Below are positions 45,898 to 54,667 of a stretch of 64,000 nucleotides of DNA, piece after piece. Under the pieces are notes generated by a model. That model searched no databases. It was given only the letters and a program-made list of their open reading frames with translations, and was not told where the DNA came from. The stretch lies in NCBI RefSeq assembly GCF_045277565.1, contig NZ_CP123584.1, positions 1,550,001-1,614,000 on the forward strand, written 5' to 3'. This DNA is from Aliisedimentitalea scapharcae. Lineage in GTDB: Bacteria; Pseudomonadota; Alphaproteobacteria; Rhodobacterales; Rhodobacteraceae. Position numbers and translations under genes: made by a program. How positions within the stretch are numbered: position 1 is the stretch's first letter; each line of letters starts with the position of its first letter.

Positions 45898-46929
45898 TTA
45901 CGCTGAACCTCGCATCTCCAACTTGCCTTCAAACAACGTTTCCTCGCGCGTTTTCAGACGCTCGTTAGATTCGATCAGCAACAGAGCTGTCTCAACACTT
46001 CTGGCGGCAATGGCATCATAGTTTTGCGAAACGGTGGTCAAACTTGGACATGTAAAACGGGAAAAAGGGTGATCGTCGTGACCTGCTATCCTAAGAGAGT
46101 CGCCCTCAGCCAACCCAACCTGGATACCGTTTTCATATGCTGCCGAGAGCAGTCCGATGGCGAGCCTGTCATTCGAGCAAAGAATTGTGTTCGTCGGAAG
46201 TCGACGGCTTGTGAGAACCCGTGTGCCCTCGCGAAACCCGATCTCTTCGAAATTCCAGCCCTCTCCGTTGACCTGGATCAGATGTGGTTCATGCCCCAGA
46301 CGTTCCATCGCTGCCTGATAGGCCGAGCGACGTTTGTAGGCATTTGGGTTTATCGGTGTCCCGACTTCAAAGAACGCGGGGGGCTCTCCGGATCGGCACA
46401 GATAATCGACGATCAAGCTGACACTCTGGTCGTTGTCCGAGCCAAAAAATGCTTCGCCGATGTTGTCAAGGTTGGCGTCAAAAAGGACCGTTGGAACTTC
46501 GCTGGCGAACTCTGCAACCTGCGCGTCAAGCGAGGCCCGGCCGAGAGGGGCCAACAGCACAGCCGCAGGCTTGATAGACCGAAGGCTATCAAGGTTGGAA
46601 ATCTCCTGTTCCGGCCCGCCATGCGAGCTGAGCAACAATGGATTGAAGCCAGCCTTGACGATAAGCCCCTCGATCGTACGCGCAATACCGGCAAAAAACG
46701 GATCGGTTAAATTTGGAACCACAAGCCCGATGTTCTTGGTCTGGCGTCGGTTCTGATTGACCGCATAAATGTTGGGTCGATAGTTGTGCTCCTTGAGCGC
46801 AGCCTCAATTTTTTCGCGTGTTGACTGTCGAACGCTGTGTGGATCATTGAAGTATTTCGAAACTGTTGGACGGGAAATTCCGCTAACGGCTGCAAAATCC
46901 TCCATATTCCTGATTTTGGGATCGCTCAT
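45898..46929 (-). CDS. LacI family transcriptional regulator of the polyol operon
   Basis: 343 aa from the ATG at 46929 (GGAAGG upstream). The HTH is MEDFAAVSGISRPTVSKYF with the hinge helix RPNIYAVNQNRR. The periplasmic-binding-protein-like effector domain starts at NIGLVVPNLTDPFFAGIART. It is upstream of, and in the same direction as, smoE. Both promoters carry the TTTACGCGCGTAAA-type site, so it likely represses itself and the operon, with a polyol as inducer. Confidence 0.9.
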   Translation of the reverse strand: MSDPKIRNMEDFAAVSGISRPTVSKYFNDPHSVRQSTREKIEAALKEHNYRPNIYAVNQNRRQTKNIGLVVPNLTDPFFAGIARTIEGLIVKAGFNPLLLSSHGGPEQEISNLDSLRSIKPAAVLLAPLGRASLDAQVAEFASEVPTVLFDANLDNIGEAFFGSDNDQSVSLIVDYLCRSGEPPAFFEVGTPINPNAYKRRSAYQAAMERLGHEPHLIQVNGEGWNFEEIGFREGTRVLTSRRLPTNTILCSNDRLAIGLLSAAYENGIQVGLAEGDSLRIAGHDDHPFSRFTCPSLTTVSQNYDAIAARSVETALLLIESNERLKTREETLFEGKLEMRGSA

Positions 46930-48057
46930 AGGCGAGACCTTCCATAGCTCTGCGATAGATGTGCTTTCCAAGAGTGCTCAGAAACATTAATTCATGTAAA
47001 GATACTATTTTGCGCGCGTAAAATTGATACCACACTGCAACAACACCCTGATCAGCCGCGCGTCCAATATGATGTGATGCCACTCAACTGATATTGACGG
47101 GGCCGCTCGCTCGGAAAATTGGTTTGCTTTGGGCCTTGAGCAAGGACCTCCCCGTCTGATCATGTTGTCTTGCTTCTCATCTGACCAACGTTTCGAAACG
47201 CAGGCAGGGCATCTGTGGCCAGACACACCCCAGGCAATCTGATCGAGATAGCCGCAACTCTGGTACTGAAGCATCGCGCCTTTTGACGGCAGGTTTAGCC
47301 CAACCGTGGGGAACTTCCGCGAGCGCGCGACTGCTGCCTCATGCGCGTGCCAACAGAACAGGTTGCCATACTGGAATCCGATACATTGAATTCTCGAAAC
47401 GTTTCCACAGTGCTCACAACTTCATTCAGCTTTCTGGACGGCTTCCTCCAGGCTCGACTGGATGAACGGGGCGTCTGCTACGCCGCCCAGGTGAATTCTA
47501 AGCGCGCCGTATTTTTGTTTGATATGGTAAACTGAGGGGTGGTTTTTTCTTCCCTGTTACCATGCAATTTAGTCCCTTCGAGGCATTCCGTGACAATCCG
47601 GATCCAGCCAACAGTGTCTTTTGAGAGGTGTTTTTCTACGGAACCGCGGATGTCATCACAGTCGAGCCGGTCACCCGAGAACCAGATAGCGATAGCTCCA
47701 AACATCTCACCCAAGCTCACCAGCCGCACAATGCCTCTGGTTGGGAGGGGAGGTGGCTGACTGTCCGATTTTCAGGGATCACCTCACCCAACCGGCATTG
47801 CAAACAAGCATTCTGCCGTTTCTTCAAGTGAACATACCACCCGAGAGCCAGTAAGAGATCGTAGGGAACACAATGAGCACATATGTCGATCTGACCAAAT
47901 TTCTGATTGATGCTGTCGCCCATGGAACCTGCGTCTTGAACAAGACAAGCAGCGGATCCGTCCCGATCTTTTCTCGGACATCTGCTCAGCGGAGGGCTGT
48001 GCAATAAACCCCTCATTCTCGCAGAGAAAATTGTAATGGTCGATCTGGTGTCTTATG
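46930..48057. other. 1.1-kb gene-poor region between lacI and the TetR gene
   Basis: It contains the lacI promoter with an operator at 47008-47023. Open frames between 47080 and 48020 on either strand have no family-like features and I support none. Confidence 0.5.
47008..47023. promoter_or_regulatory. LacI-type operator upstream of the lacI gene
   Basis: TTTTGCGC-GCGTAAAA, one mismatch from a perfect dyad and nearly identical to the site before smoE. It is 79 bp upstream of the lacI start, which indicates autoregulation. Confidence 0.6.
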
Positions 48058-48069
48058 TACTGATCAGTA
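48058..48069. promoter_or_regulatory. Palindrome upstream of the TetR gene
   Basis: TACTGATCAGTA is a perfect 12-bp palindrome 16 bp upstream of the chosen start, a good position for autorepression by the TetR protein. Confidence 0.5.
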
Positions 48070-48085
48070 ACCAATGGAGCGGTAC

Positions 48086-48667
48086 ATGCGACCGAACAAA
48101 CGCGAAGAGCTGGTCAGCAAGGCGTTAACTGTCTTTTACCAGAACGGGTTTCACGCCACCGGAATGGACCGGTTGGTGGCTGAAACCGGTATATCAAAAA
48201 CGTCGATGTACAAGCATTTCCGCACCAAGGACGAATTGATTCTGGCGGCGCTGCGCCTGCGTGACGAGCGGTTTCGCAACTGGTTCATGCGCCGGGTCGA
48301 AGAACTGGCCGTGGCACCGCGTGACCGGCTGTTGGCGGTGTTCGACGTTCTGGGAGAATGGATCAACCTGGATGAGTTCAAAGGGTGCATGTTCATCAAG
48401 GCCAGTGCCGAATTTCAGGATAGATCTCACCCGATTCATGTACAATCGACCGAACATAAACGGCTAGTGTACGATTATTTGTCCGGGATTGCGGCACAGG
48501 CCGGGGCTCGGGACCCCGAGCAGCTGGCCTGTCAGTTGATGATCCTCAAGGAAGGCGCGATTGTATCGGCCATTCTGAATGTCGGGTGTGATGTCGTGGT
48601 CCAATCGAAAGCGGCGGCCAAAGCCCTGATTGACCAGGCCCTTGCATCACCGCCCCCAACGCATTGA
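48086..48667 (+). CDS. TetR family transcriptional regulator
   Basis: 193 aa from the ATG at 48086, which has GGAGCGG 6 bp upstream; an alternative ATG is at 48074. The N-terminal HTH is LVSKALTVFYQNGFHATGMDRLVAETGISKTSMYKHF, and the C-terminal domain is the TetR ligand domain with a well-conserved DEFKGCMFIKASAEF segment. It is convergent with the FAD/GcvT gene at 48711 (43 bp) but has no evident shared operator with it. Target genes are unknown. Confidence 0.85.
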   Translation: MRPNKREELVSKALTVFYQNGFHATGMDRLVAETGISKTSMYKHFRTKDELILAALRLRDERFRNWFMRRVEELAVAPRDRLLAVFDVLGEWINLDEFKGCMFIKASAEFQDRSHPIHVQSTEHKRLVYDYLSGIAAQAGARDPEQLACQLMILKEGAIVSAILNVGCDVVVQSKAAAKALIDQALASPPPTH

Positions 48668-48710
48668 CCGCCCGCACCCCAGGCAGAAAGCCGCGATATG
48701 CGGGCGACCC

Positions 48711-51116
48711 TCAGGCATTCCGCATACGGGCGTTTTGCGGATCATAGGGGGGGTGGGAGAGAACGCTGGCCCCACGTCTGTGCCCCAAAATCTCGACCTT
48801 CAAACCGTCTACGGCATCGCGGTCGCGCAGATAAGCCAAGGCCAGTGTTTTGCCGGTGCGATGCCCGTGGGCGGCTGAGGTTACAATACCGACACAAGAA
48901 TCGCCCTGATACAGCCCGTGGGCATAATAGGGGTCCACATCGCCGGGTTCGACCTCCAGCAGCACCAGCTCCCAGCGATCGGGCGACGCCATGCGGTCGA
49001 GCAGCGCCGGTTTGCCGATGAACTCCCGCCCTTCGGGTTTGATCAGATGCCCGGCGCCGGTTTCCGCTGGGGTGCGTTCAGTGGTGAAGTCAGCCCCCCA
49101 GGCTGCATAGCCTTTTTCCAGCCGCATGGCGTTCATCGCATAGGCTCCAAAATAGCCCAGTCCATGAGGAGTTCCCGCCTTTTCAATTGCTTGGAACAGA
49201 TCCTTCATCTGTTCCGCTTTCACATGCAACTCCCAGCCCAGTTCGCCGACATAGGACACCCGAAGGGCCCGCACTGGGATATCGGCCACCGTGATCTCGC
49301 GCAGTGACAGCCAGGGGCCCAGGTCGTCGTTGGTCAAGCTTTCCAGGACGGCGCGAGAGTTCGGCCCCATCAGGCCTAGCACCCCCCAGGTTTCGGTCAC
49401 GTTGGTGAGGATCACGTCGAACCCGTTTGCGCGTCTGCGCAGCAGGTCGGCGTCGCGTTCTTCAGCAGCGGCGGCCGATGTCAAATAGATGTGCTGTTCG
49501 CCCAATACGGTGACGGTGAACTCGGATTCCGTGCCGCCCGCGGGGCTGAGCGCGTGGGTGAGACCGATGCGACCCACCCGGGGGCAACGGTTGGTTCCCA
49601 GCGCGTCGATAAAGGCGCGCGCGTCAGGGCCGGTTACCTCGAACTTGGAAAACACCGACATATCGGCCAAGCCTACAGCCGTGCTGACTCTTTCGCATTC
49701 CTGCGCAACGGGGGCGAACCAATTGGACCGGCGAAAGCTTGGCACCGCTTCGTCTCCCAGGTGGTCGCTGAACCAATTGGGACGTTCCCAGCCATAAGCT
49801 GCGCCCATCACCGCGCCACGTTCGACCATCAGGTCGTGAATGGGTGACAGACGTTTGCCGCGCGCGGCGGGGCGTTCTTCGTGCGGGTAATGCACACCGA
49901 ACTGCAAGCCGAAACACTCAACAGCCTTGGTCACACGATAATCGCGATCCGCCCAGCTGCCGAACCGGCGGCTGTCCACCGCCAGCGCGTCCATGGGCGG
50001 GGCACCATGGGTCATCCAATGCGCCAGGAACCAGCCTGCGCCTCCCCCCTCCATCACACCCATGGACGATCCGGTCAGCAGCCAGGCATTGTCCAGCCCA
50101 TGTGCCGGGCCGATCAGCGGGTTGGCATCCGGCGTAAAGGTGATCGGGCCGTTGACCACGGATTTCACCCCACCGGTTTCCAGCGCGGGAATGCGCTCCA
50201 TCGCGGCCATGATGATATGTTCCACCCGGTCCAGATCCGCCGGCATCAGGTCCGCGCCGAATTCGGGCGGGCAGCCGTCGATTGACCAGGGTTGGGCGTC
50301 CTTTTCATAGGGCCCCAGGATCAGCCCATCGCGTTCCTGACGGACGTACCAGCTTTCTTCGGGATCGCGGATCATCGGCAGTTCCGGCAGGCCCTGTTTG
50401 ATCCGGTCCGCGACCACAGGCACAGTGTCGGTCACCAGATATTGATGCAGCACCGGGACTGACGGGATGTTCAGCCCCATCATGTGGCCGATCTCCCACC
50501 CCCAGGTGCCGGCAGCATTGACCAGATGTTTGGCGCGGATGGTGGCTTTTTCTGTTTCAACGATCCAGAGACCGTCTTCGCGTCGCACCGATGTCACAGG
50601 GTTATAGCGCAGGATCGTCGCGCCGTTCCGGCGCGCCATCTTGGCCATGGCATTGGTGGCCAGCGAGGGATCCACATGGCCATCATCGGGTTCATAGATA
50701 CCGCCCAGCAACCCGTCCGTGCGGGCCAACGGGTGCAGGCGTTCCACGTCATCCGGGGTGAGCATCTGCAAGTCGTAGCCTGTAAACCGCGACAGGCCTG
50801 CCACATGGGCAAATTCATCCATCCGATCGGGATTCGTGGTGATCCGCATCGCGCCAGAACGGTGAAAACCGCAGGTATCCCCCGTCTCATCGGGCAGGAT
50901 ATCGCGGTAAAGCCGCACAGAAGTGGCGCGCAGTTCCTGGATGGTCGGGTTGTGGGCAAAATGGGTGCACAGACCGGCGGCGTGCCAGGTCGACCCATGG
51001 GTCAGGTCGTTCTTTTCGGTCAGCACCACATCACTCCACCCGGCTTTGGTCAGGTGGTACAACAGCGACACGCCCATGGCTCCGCCGCCGATGATCAAAA
51101 CATTTGCGTCGGTCAT
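48711..51116 (-). CDS. FAD-dependent oxidoreductase fused to a GcvT domain, set II (second gene)
   Basis: 801 aa. FAD motif NVLIIGGGAMGVSLLYHL at the start and His46 in THGSTWHAAGLCTHF (covalent FAD site of dimethylglycine dehydrogenase). The C-terminal half is GcvT-like (YVGELGWELHVKAEQ, MNAMRLEKGYAAWGADFTTERTPAE). It removes an N-methyl group by oxidation and passes it to tetrahydrofolate; dimethylglycine, sarcosine or a longer-chain analog are all possible. It overlaps the upstream gene by 4 bp and is convergent with the TetR gene. Confidence 0.88.
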   Translation of the reverse strand: MTDANVLIIGGGAMGVSLLYHLTKAGWSDVVLTEKNDLTHGSTWHAAGLCTHFAHNPTIQELRATSVRLYRDILPDETGDTCGFHRSGAMRITTNPDRMDEFAHVAGLSRFTGYDLQMLTPDDVERLHPLARTDGLLGGIYEPDDGHVDPSLATNAMAKMARRNGATILRYNPVTSVRREDGLWIVETEKATIRAKHLVNAAGTWGWEIGHMMGLNIPSVPVLHQYLVTDTVPVVADRIKQGLPELPMIRDPEESWYVRQERDGLILGPYEKDAQPWSIDGCPPEFGADLMPADLDRVEHIIMAAMERIPALETGGVKSVVNGPITFTPDANPLIGPAHGLDNAWLLTGSSMGVMEGGGAGWFLAHWMTHGAPPMDALAVDSRRFGSWADRDYRVTKAVECFGLQFGVHYPHEERPAARGKRLSPIHDLMVERGAVMGAAYGWERPNWFSDHLGDEAVPSFRRSNWFAPVAQECERVSTAVGLADMSVFSKFEVTGPDARAFIDALGTNRCPRVGRIGLTHALSPAGGTESEFTVTVLGEQHIYLTSAAAAEERDADLLRRRANGFDVILTNVTETWGVLGLMGPNSRAVLESLTNDDLGPWLSLREITVADIPVRALRVSYVGELGWELHVKAEQMKDLFQAIEKAGTPHGLGYFGAYAMNAMRLEKGYAAWGADFTTERTPAETGAGHLIKPEGREFIGKPALLDRMASPDRWELVLLEVEPGDVDPYYAHGLYQGDSCVGIVTSAAHGHRTGKTLALAYLRDRDAVDGLKVEILGHRRGASVLSHPPYDPQNARMRNA

Positions 51117-53500
51117 GCTTTCATCCGTTCGCTTGAGGGATCGAAGGGGGGGCGTTTCAGCGCTGTTGCTGCGTGTCGCGTGCCTGCGATCTCGATTTCA
51201 AAATTGCGTTCTGTGGTGGCGGTCAGCGTTTCACCCGGAGCGATGTCGATCACCCCCAGCGCCAAGGTCATGTTGGTACGGGCTCCGCGTGCCCCGGATG
51301 TGGTCAACCCAACCACACGACCGTTTTCCCAGATCGGTTCGTCGTGCAGAACCAGAGGGTGGCTTGGGAGGGTGAACAACACCATGCGTCGGGTCAGGCC
51401 GGTTTCGCGTTGTGCGGTCATCGCGGCCTTGCCCTTGAAATCCTGGGACCAGTCGATGGTGAACCCCAGACCAGCCTCCAGCGGTGTGATGTCTGGCCCC
51501 AGATCATGGCCCCAATGTTTGAACCCTTTTTCGATGCGGCAGCCATCCAGCGCGAAATGGCCCAGCGGCGTCGCGCCCGCTGACTTCAATGCATCGAACA
51601 CGGGCCCGGCAAAGCGGCTGGCGATGTTCAGCTCCCAACCCAGCTCACCTACGAAACTCACGCGGGTCGCACGTGCTGGGCGCTGGGCAACCGTCACATT
51701 GCGGGCGGTGGAGAAGGGGAAGTTCTGCCAATCATCTGAACTCAACCCCTGCAACACCGCCCGCGCACCAGCGCCCATGACGCCGATGACAGCCTCGTCT
51801 TCGGTGACGTCTTTGAGGGAAACCTGGTTACCTGCATGGCGACGCAGCCAGGCCATGTCCTTCTGCCGGGTCGCCGCGCCCGAGGTGATGCGGAACTGAT
51901 CTGCGCCGAGCCGGGTTATCGTCACATCCGCCTCGATCCCGCCCCGGTCATTCAGGAGCGGTGTGTAAACGGCGCGGCCCAGATCGACATCCACGTTCGC
52001 CGCCGCCAGATGGTGCAAAAGGGGCAGGGCACCGGGGCCAGTCACGTCAATCTTGGTAAAGGGCGTCAGATCGATCAGTGCGCAACCGGTTTGCATCGCC
52101 GCAGCCTCGCGCTGTGCAACCTGGTACCAGGGCTGGTCGCCTGTCGAATAGGGCAAATTCCTTTCTGCGTCGCATTGCGCATACCACAGGCCCCGCTCCC
52201 AGCCTGCTGTCAGGCCAAACTGCGCACCCGCCGCCGCCCAATGGTCATGCAGCACAGATTTGCGCAGACCCCGTCCGGCCTTGGGCTGTTTGAACGGCCA
52301 ATGCAGAGCAAAGGCGTCGCTGACGGCCTCCTGCATGCGAGTCTCAACGTGGTCGGCGGCGGCGGTCAGCGGGTCGACGCGCGCCACGTCGACCTCCCAC
52401 AGGTCCATGGGAGGCTGTTCGTCGTGCATCCAGTCGGCCAGTACCCGGCCGATCCCCGCCGACGACATCACCCCGACAGAATTCATGCCCGCCGCCACAA
52501 ACAGCCCGTCCACGTTTGGAACCTGACCAACCAGCGGGCGGGTGTCATTTGTGAAACTCTCTGGGCCGTTCATAAAATGCTGGATGCCGGTGTCGGCCAG
52601 CGCCGGGATCAGTTGCAACGCGCCTTCCATAAAGGGCATGAACTGGTCCCAATCCTCGGGCATCTCCAGAAACGGGCGGTCGCCCTCGGGGCCAAACGCG
52701 TTCCAGACCTTGGCGTCGGGTTCAAACCCGCCAATGACCAGCTTGCCCGCGTCGCCCTTGACGTAAAACCCCCGGTCCAGATCGCGCAATACCGGATAGG
52801 GCGCGGGCAGGCCGGGCATGGACTCGGTGACCACATACATATGTTCGACCGCCTGCAGGGGCAGGGCAACCCCGGCGGCGTCGGCCAACCCTTTCGACCA
52901 GGCCCCGGCGCACAGCGCGACCTGATCAGCCAGGATCTCGGTTCCATCGGCGAGCGCGACACCCTTGCAACGGCCCTGTTCGACCAGCAGTCGTTCAACC
53001 CGAAGACCTTCGCGGATCTCGGCCCCTTTCGCACGCGCCCCTTTGGCATAGGCCATGCACAGATCAACCGGGTTGACGTTGGCGTCTTCCTCAACCCGCA
53101 GCGCGCCCACAAGGCCCGCGGGGTCCAGCCCCGGTACGTCCACGCCATCAGGCGAGACAATCGAAGGCGTCAGTCCGAAATGCCGCCCCAGCGCACAGAT
53201 CCGGTGCAATTCATCCATCCGTGCCGCGTCCCGCGCCAGCCAATAGCCGCCGGTTTGGCGATACCCAGTCGACAGGCCGGTTTCCTCCTCCAGTTTCGGG
53301 AACAGCTCTCCGGCGTACATGGCGAGCCGGGTCATGTTGGGTGTCGCGCGCAGCGGTCCGACGATCCCGGCTGCGTGCCAGCTTGTTCCGCTGGTCAGCT
53401 GATTGCAGTCCAGCACCGTCACCCGGGCACGATCCGCCAGATGATAGGCCAGCCCAAGCCCAATGGCCCCGCCACCAATGATCAGAACAGATTTTGTCAC
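51113..53500 (-). CDS. FAD-dependent oxidoreductase fused to a GcvT domain, set II (first gene)
   Basis: 795 aa from a GTG at 53500, which follows GGGAGGGCGAAG; the longer frame to 53545 lacks a ribosome-binding site. FAD motif SVLIIGGGAIGLGLAYHL and covalent-type His42 in TSGTSWHAAGIVGPL. The GcvT half ends with VSFVGELGWELNIASR and CRIEKGFKHWGHDLGPDITPLEAGL. It differs from its neighbour, so the pair probably handles successive demethylations. The TGA/ATG overlap with the next gene indicates tight coupling. Confidence 0.88.
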   Translation of the reverse strand: MTKSVLIIGGGAIGLGLAYHLADRARVTVLDCNQLTSGTSWHAAGIVGPLRATPNMTRLAMYAGELFPKLEEETGLSTGYRQTGGYWLARDAARMDELHRICALGRHFGLTPSIVSPDGVDVPGLDPAGLVGALRVEEDANVNPVDLCMAYAKGARAKGAEIREGLRVERLLVEQGRCKGVALADGTEILADQVALCAGAWSKGLADAAGVALPLQAVEHMYVVTESMPGLPAPYPVLRDLDRGFYVKGDAGKLVIGGFEPDAKVWNAFGPEGDRPFLEMPEDWDQFMPFMEGALQLIPALADTGIQHFMNGPESFTNDTRPLVGQVPNVDGLFVAAGMNSVGVMSSAGIGRVLADWMHDEQPPMDLWEVDVARVDPLTAAADHVETRMQEAVSDAFALHWPFKQPKAGRGLRKSVLHDHWAAAGAQFGLTAGWERGLWYAQCDAERNLPYSTGDQPWYQVAQREAAAMQTGCALIDLTPFTKIDVTGPGALPLLHHLAAANVDVDLGRAVYTPLLNDRGGIEADVTITRLGADQFRITSGAATRQKDMAWLRRHAGNQVSLKDVTEDEAVIGVMGAGARAVLQGLSSDDWQNFPFSTARNVTVAQRPARATRVSFVGELGWELNIASRFAGPVFDALKSAGATPLGHFALDGCRIEKGFKHWGHDLGPDITPLEAGLGFTIDWSQDFKGKAAMTAQRETGLTRRMVLFTLPSHPLVLHDEPIWENGRVVGLTTSGARGARTNMTLALGVIDIAPGETLTATTERNFEIEIAGTRHAATALKRPPFDPSSERMKA

Positions 53501-53572
53501 CTTCGCCCTCCCTTGGGATGTGCGCAGACGATGAGAGGATTGCAATTGCGACGCAAGCGGTCATAGAACTTC

Positions 53573-53587
53573 ATTAGGAAATCTAAT
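53573..53587. promoter_or_regulatory. LysR-type dyad between the FAD/GcvT operon and lysR
   Basis: ATTAG-GAAAT-CTAAT; it contains the LysR T-N11-A pattern (T74 to A86 in 535xx numbering). It lies in the 102-bp divergent region and shares half-sites with a dyad before the MttB gene. Confidence 0.6.
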
Positions 53588-53602
53588 CCGGGGTAGCAGA
53601 TA

Positions 53603-54568
53603 ATGAAGAATTCCAGCCCGACCCCCGACTTCAACATGCTGCGCGCGCTCGAAGTTTTTATGGCGGTGAGCGAAACCCGCCAGGTTACTGTGGCGGCGCA
53701 GACGTTGGGGATGACACAGTCGGCGGCCTCGCAACATCTGAAAAAGCTGGAACAGGGGTTGGGCGTTTCGCTGTTCAGCCGCGCCTCGCGGCCGCTGGAG
53801 TTGACCCATGCGGGCGAGGTGCTGCAACGGCGCGCCTTTCGCATTCTGAATGAGGTCGAAGACCTGAAGCTGGATTTGCGGCGGTTGCAATCTTCGACCT
53901 TGCCAGTGCTGCGGATCGGGCTGTTGGCGTCCATTGCAACGTCGCTGACACCGGGGTTGTATGACCTGGTCGAACAGGAATTCCAGGTGCCGGAACTGAC
54001 CTTGTCCGCCGGGTTGGCCACAGATCATCAAACCGCACTGAATGGGCGCAAGATTGACATTGCCGTAACATCAGACCCCCAATTCGATGTCAGTGATTAT
54101 CAGGTCGTTCCGGTGTTGGACGAGCCCTTTCTCCTCGTGTTGCCAGAGAGTTACGAGGGACCTGAGGACGATATAGGAGAAATTTCCAAACGGCTGAAGC
54201 TGGTCCGGTTCAGCACCGATGCGCCCGCGGGGCGTCGCACTGACCAGCACCTGCAACGCTGTCGTGTGGATCTGAGCCGATCCATGGAAGCGGACCGGGC
54301 GTCGATGGTTGTGGCGGGCGTCATCACTGGAAAATGTTTTGCCATCCTGACGCCCACATTGCTGATTGATGCGGTTGCCGAAGGCATGGCGCTAAAGATC
54401 CGAAGCCTGCCGTTCGCCGGCTTCAAACGCTCGGTCCTGGTGATTGCCCGGTCCGGAGAATTGGGCGATATCCCCGAGCGGGTGGCCGCATCCTGTGCCG
54501 CGATGTTGCGCCACCAATTTGAAACCCGGTTTCCGGACCTGCCGGAACAAGTCACCTATCACTGCTAA
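53603..54568 (+). CDS. LysR family transcriptional regulator
   Basis: 321 aa. The N-terminal HTH reads RQVTVAAQTLGMTQSAASQHLKKLEQ with the following wing SLFSRASRPLELTHAGEV. The effector domain starts near LPVLRIGLLASIATSL. It is divergent from the two FAD/GcvT genes and 99 bp upstream of the MttB-aminotransferase operon, so it sits between both. Matching half-sites in both promoters make it the probable regulator of the whole set. The inducer is likely the betaine or a breakdown product. Confidence 0.9.
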   Translation: MKNSSPTPDFNMLRALEVFMAVSETRQVTVAAQTLGMTQSAASQHLKKLEQGLGVSLFSRASRPLELTHAGEVLQRRAFRILNEVEDLKLDLRRLQSSTLPVLRIGLLASIATSLTPGLYDLVEQEFQVPELTLSAGLATDHQTALNGRKIDIAVTSDPQFDVSDYQVVPVLDEPFLLVLPESYEGPEDDIGEISKRLKLVRFSTDAPAGRRTDQHLQRCRVDLSRSMEADRASMVVAGVITGKCFAILTPTLLIDAVAEGMALKIRSLPFAGFKRSVLVIARSGELGDIPERVAASCAAMLRHQFETRFPDLPEQVTYHC

Positions 54569-54581
54569 TCCTTTGTATTAG
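54565..54581. promoter_or_regulatory. LysR-type dyad upstream of the MttB-aminotransferase operon
   Basis: CTAAT-N7-ATTAG overlaps the lysR stop and lies 87 bp before mttB. Its half-sites are those of the dyad at 53573 in inverted order, and a TAAT follows at 54582-54585. Confidence 0.55.
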
Positions 54582-54667
54582 TAATTGTGAACTTACCGGG
54601 TTTTCCTGTGCAGCCCCGGTTTTCCCTGCCAATGATCCTGTCAGATCTGTGATTTTGGGAGGGCCGG

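Noticed and set aside
47283..48016. Short frames between lacI and the TetR gene
   Set aside because: Compositions are atypical, there is no ribosome-binding site with a domain-like product, and frames on both strands overlap; treated as non-coding.
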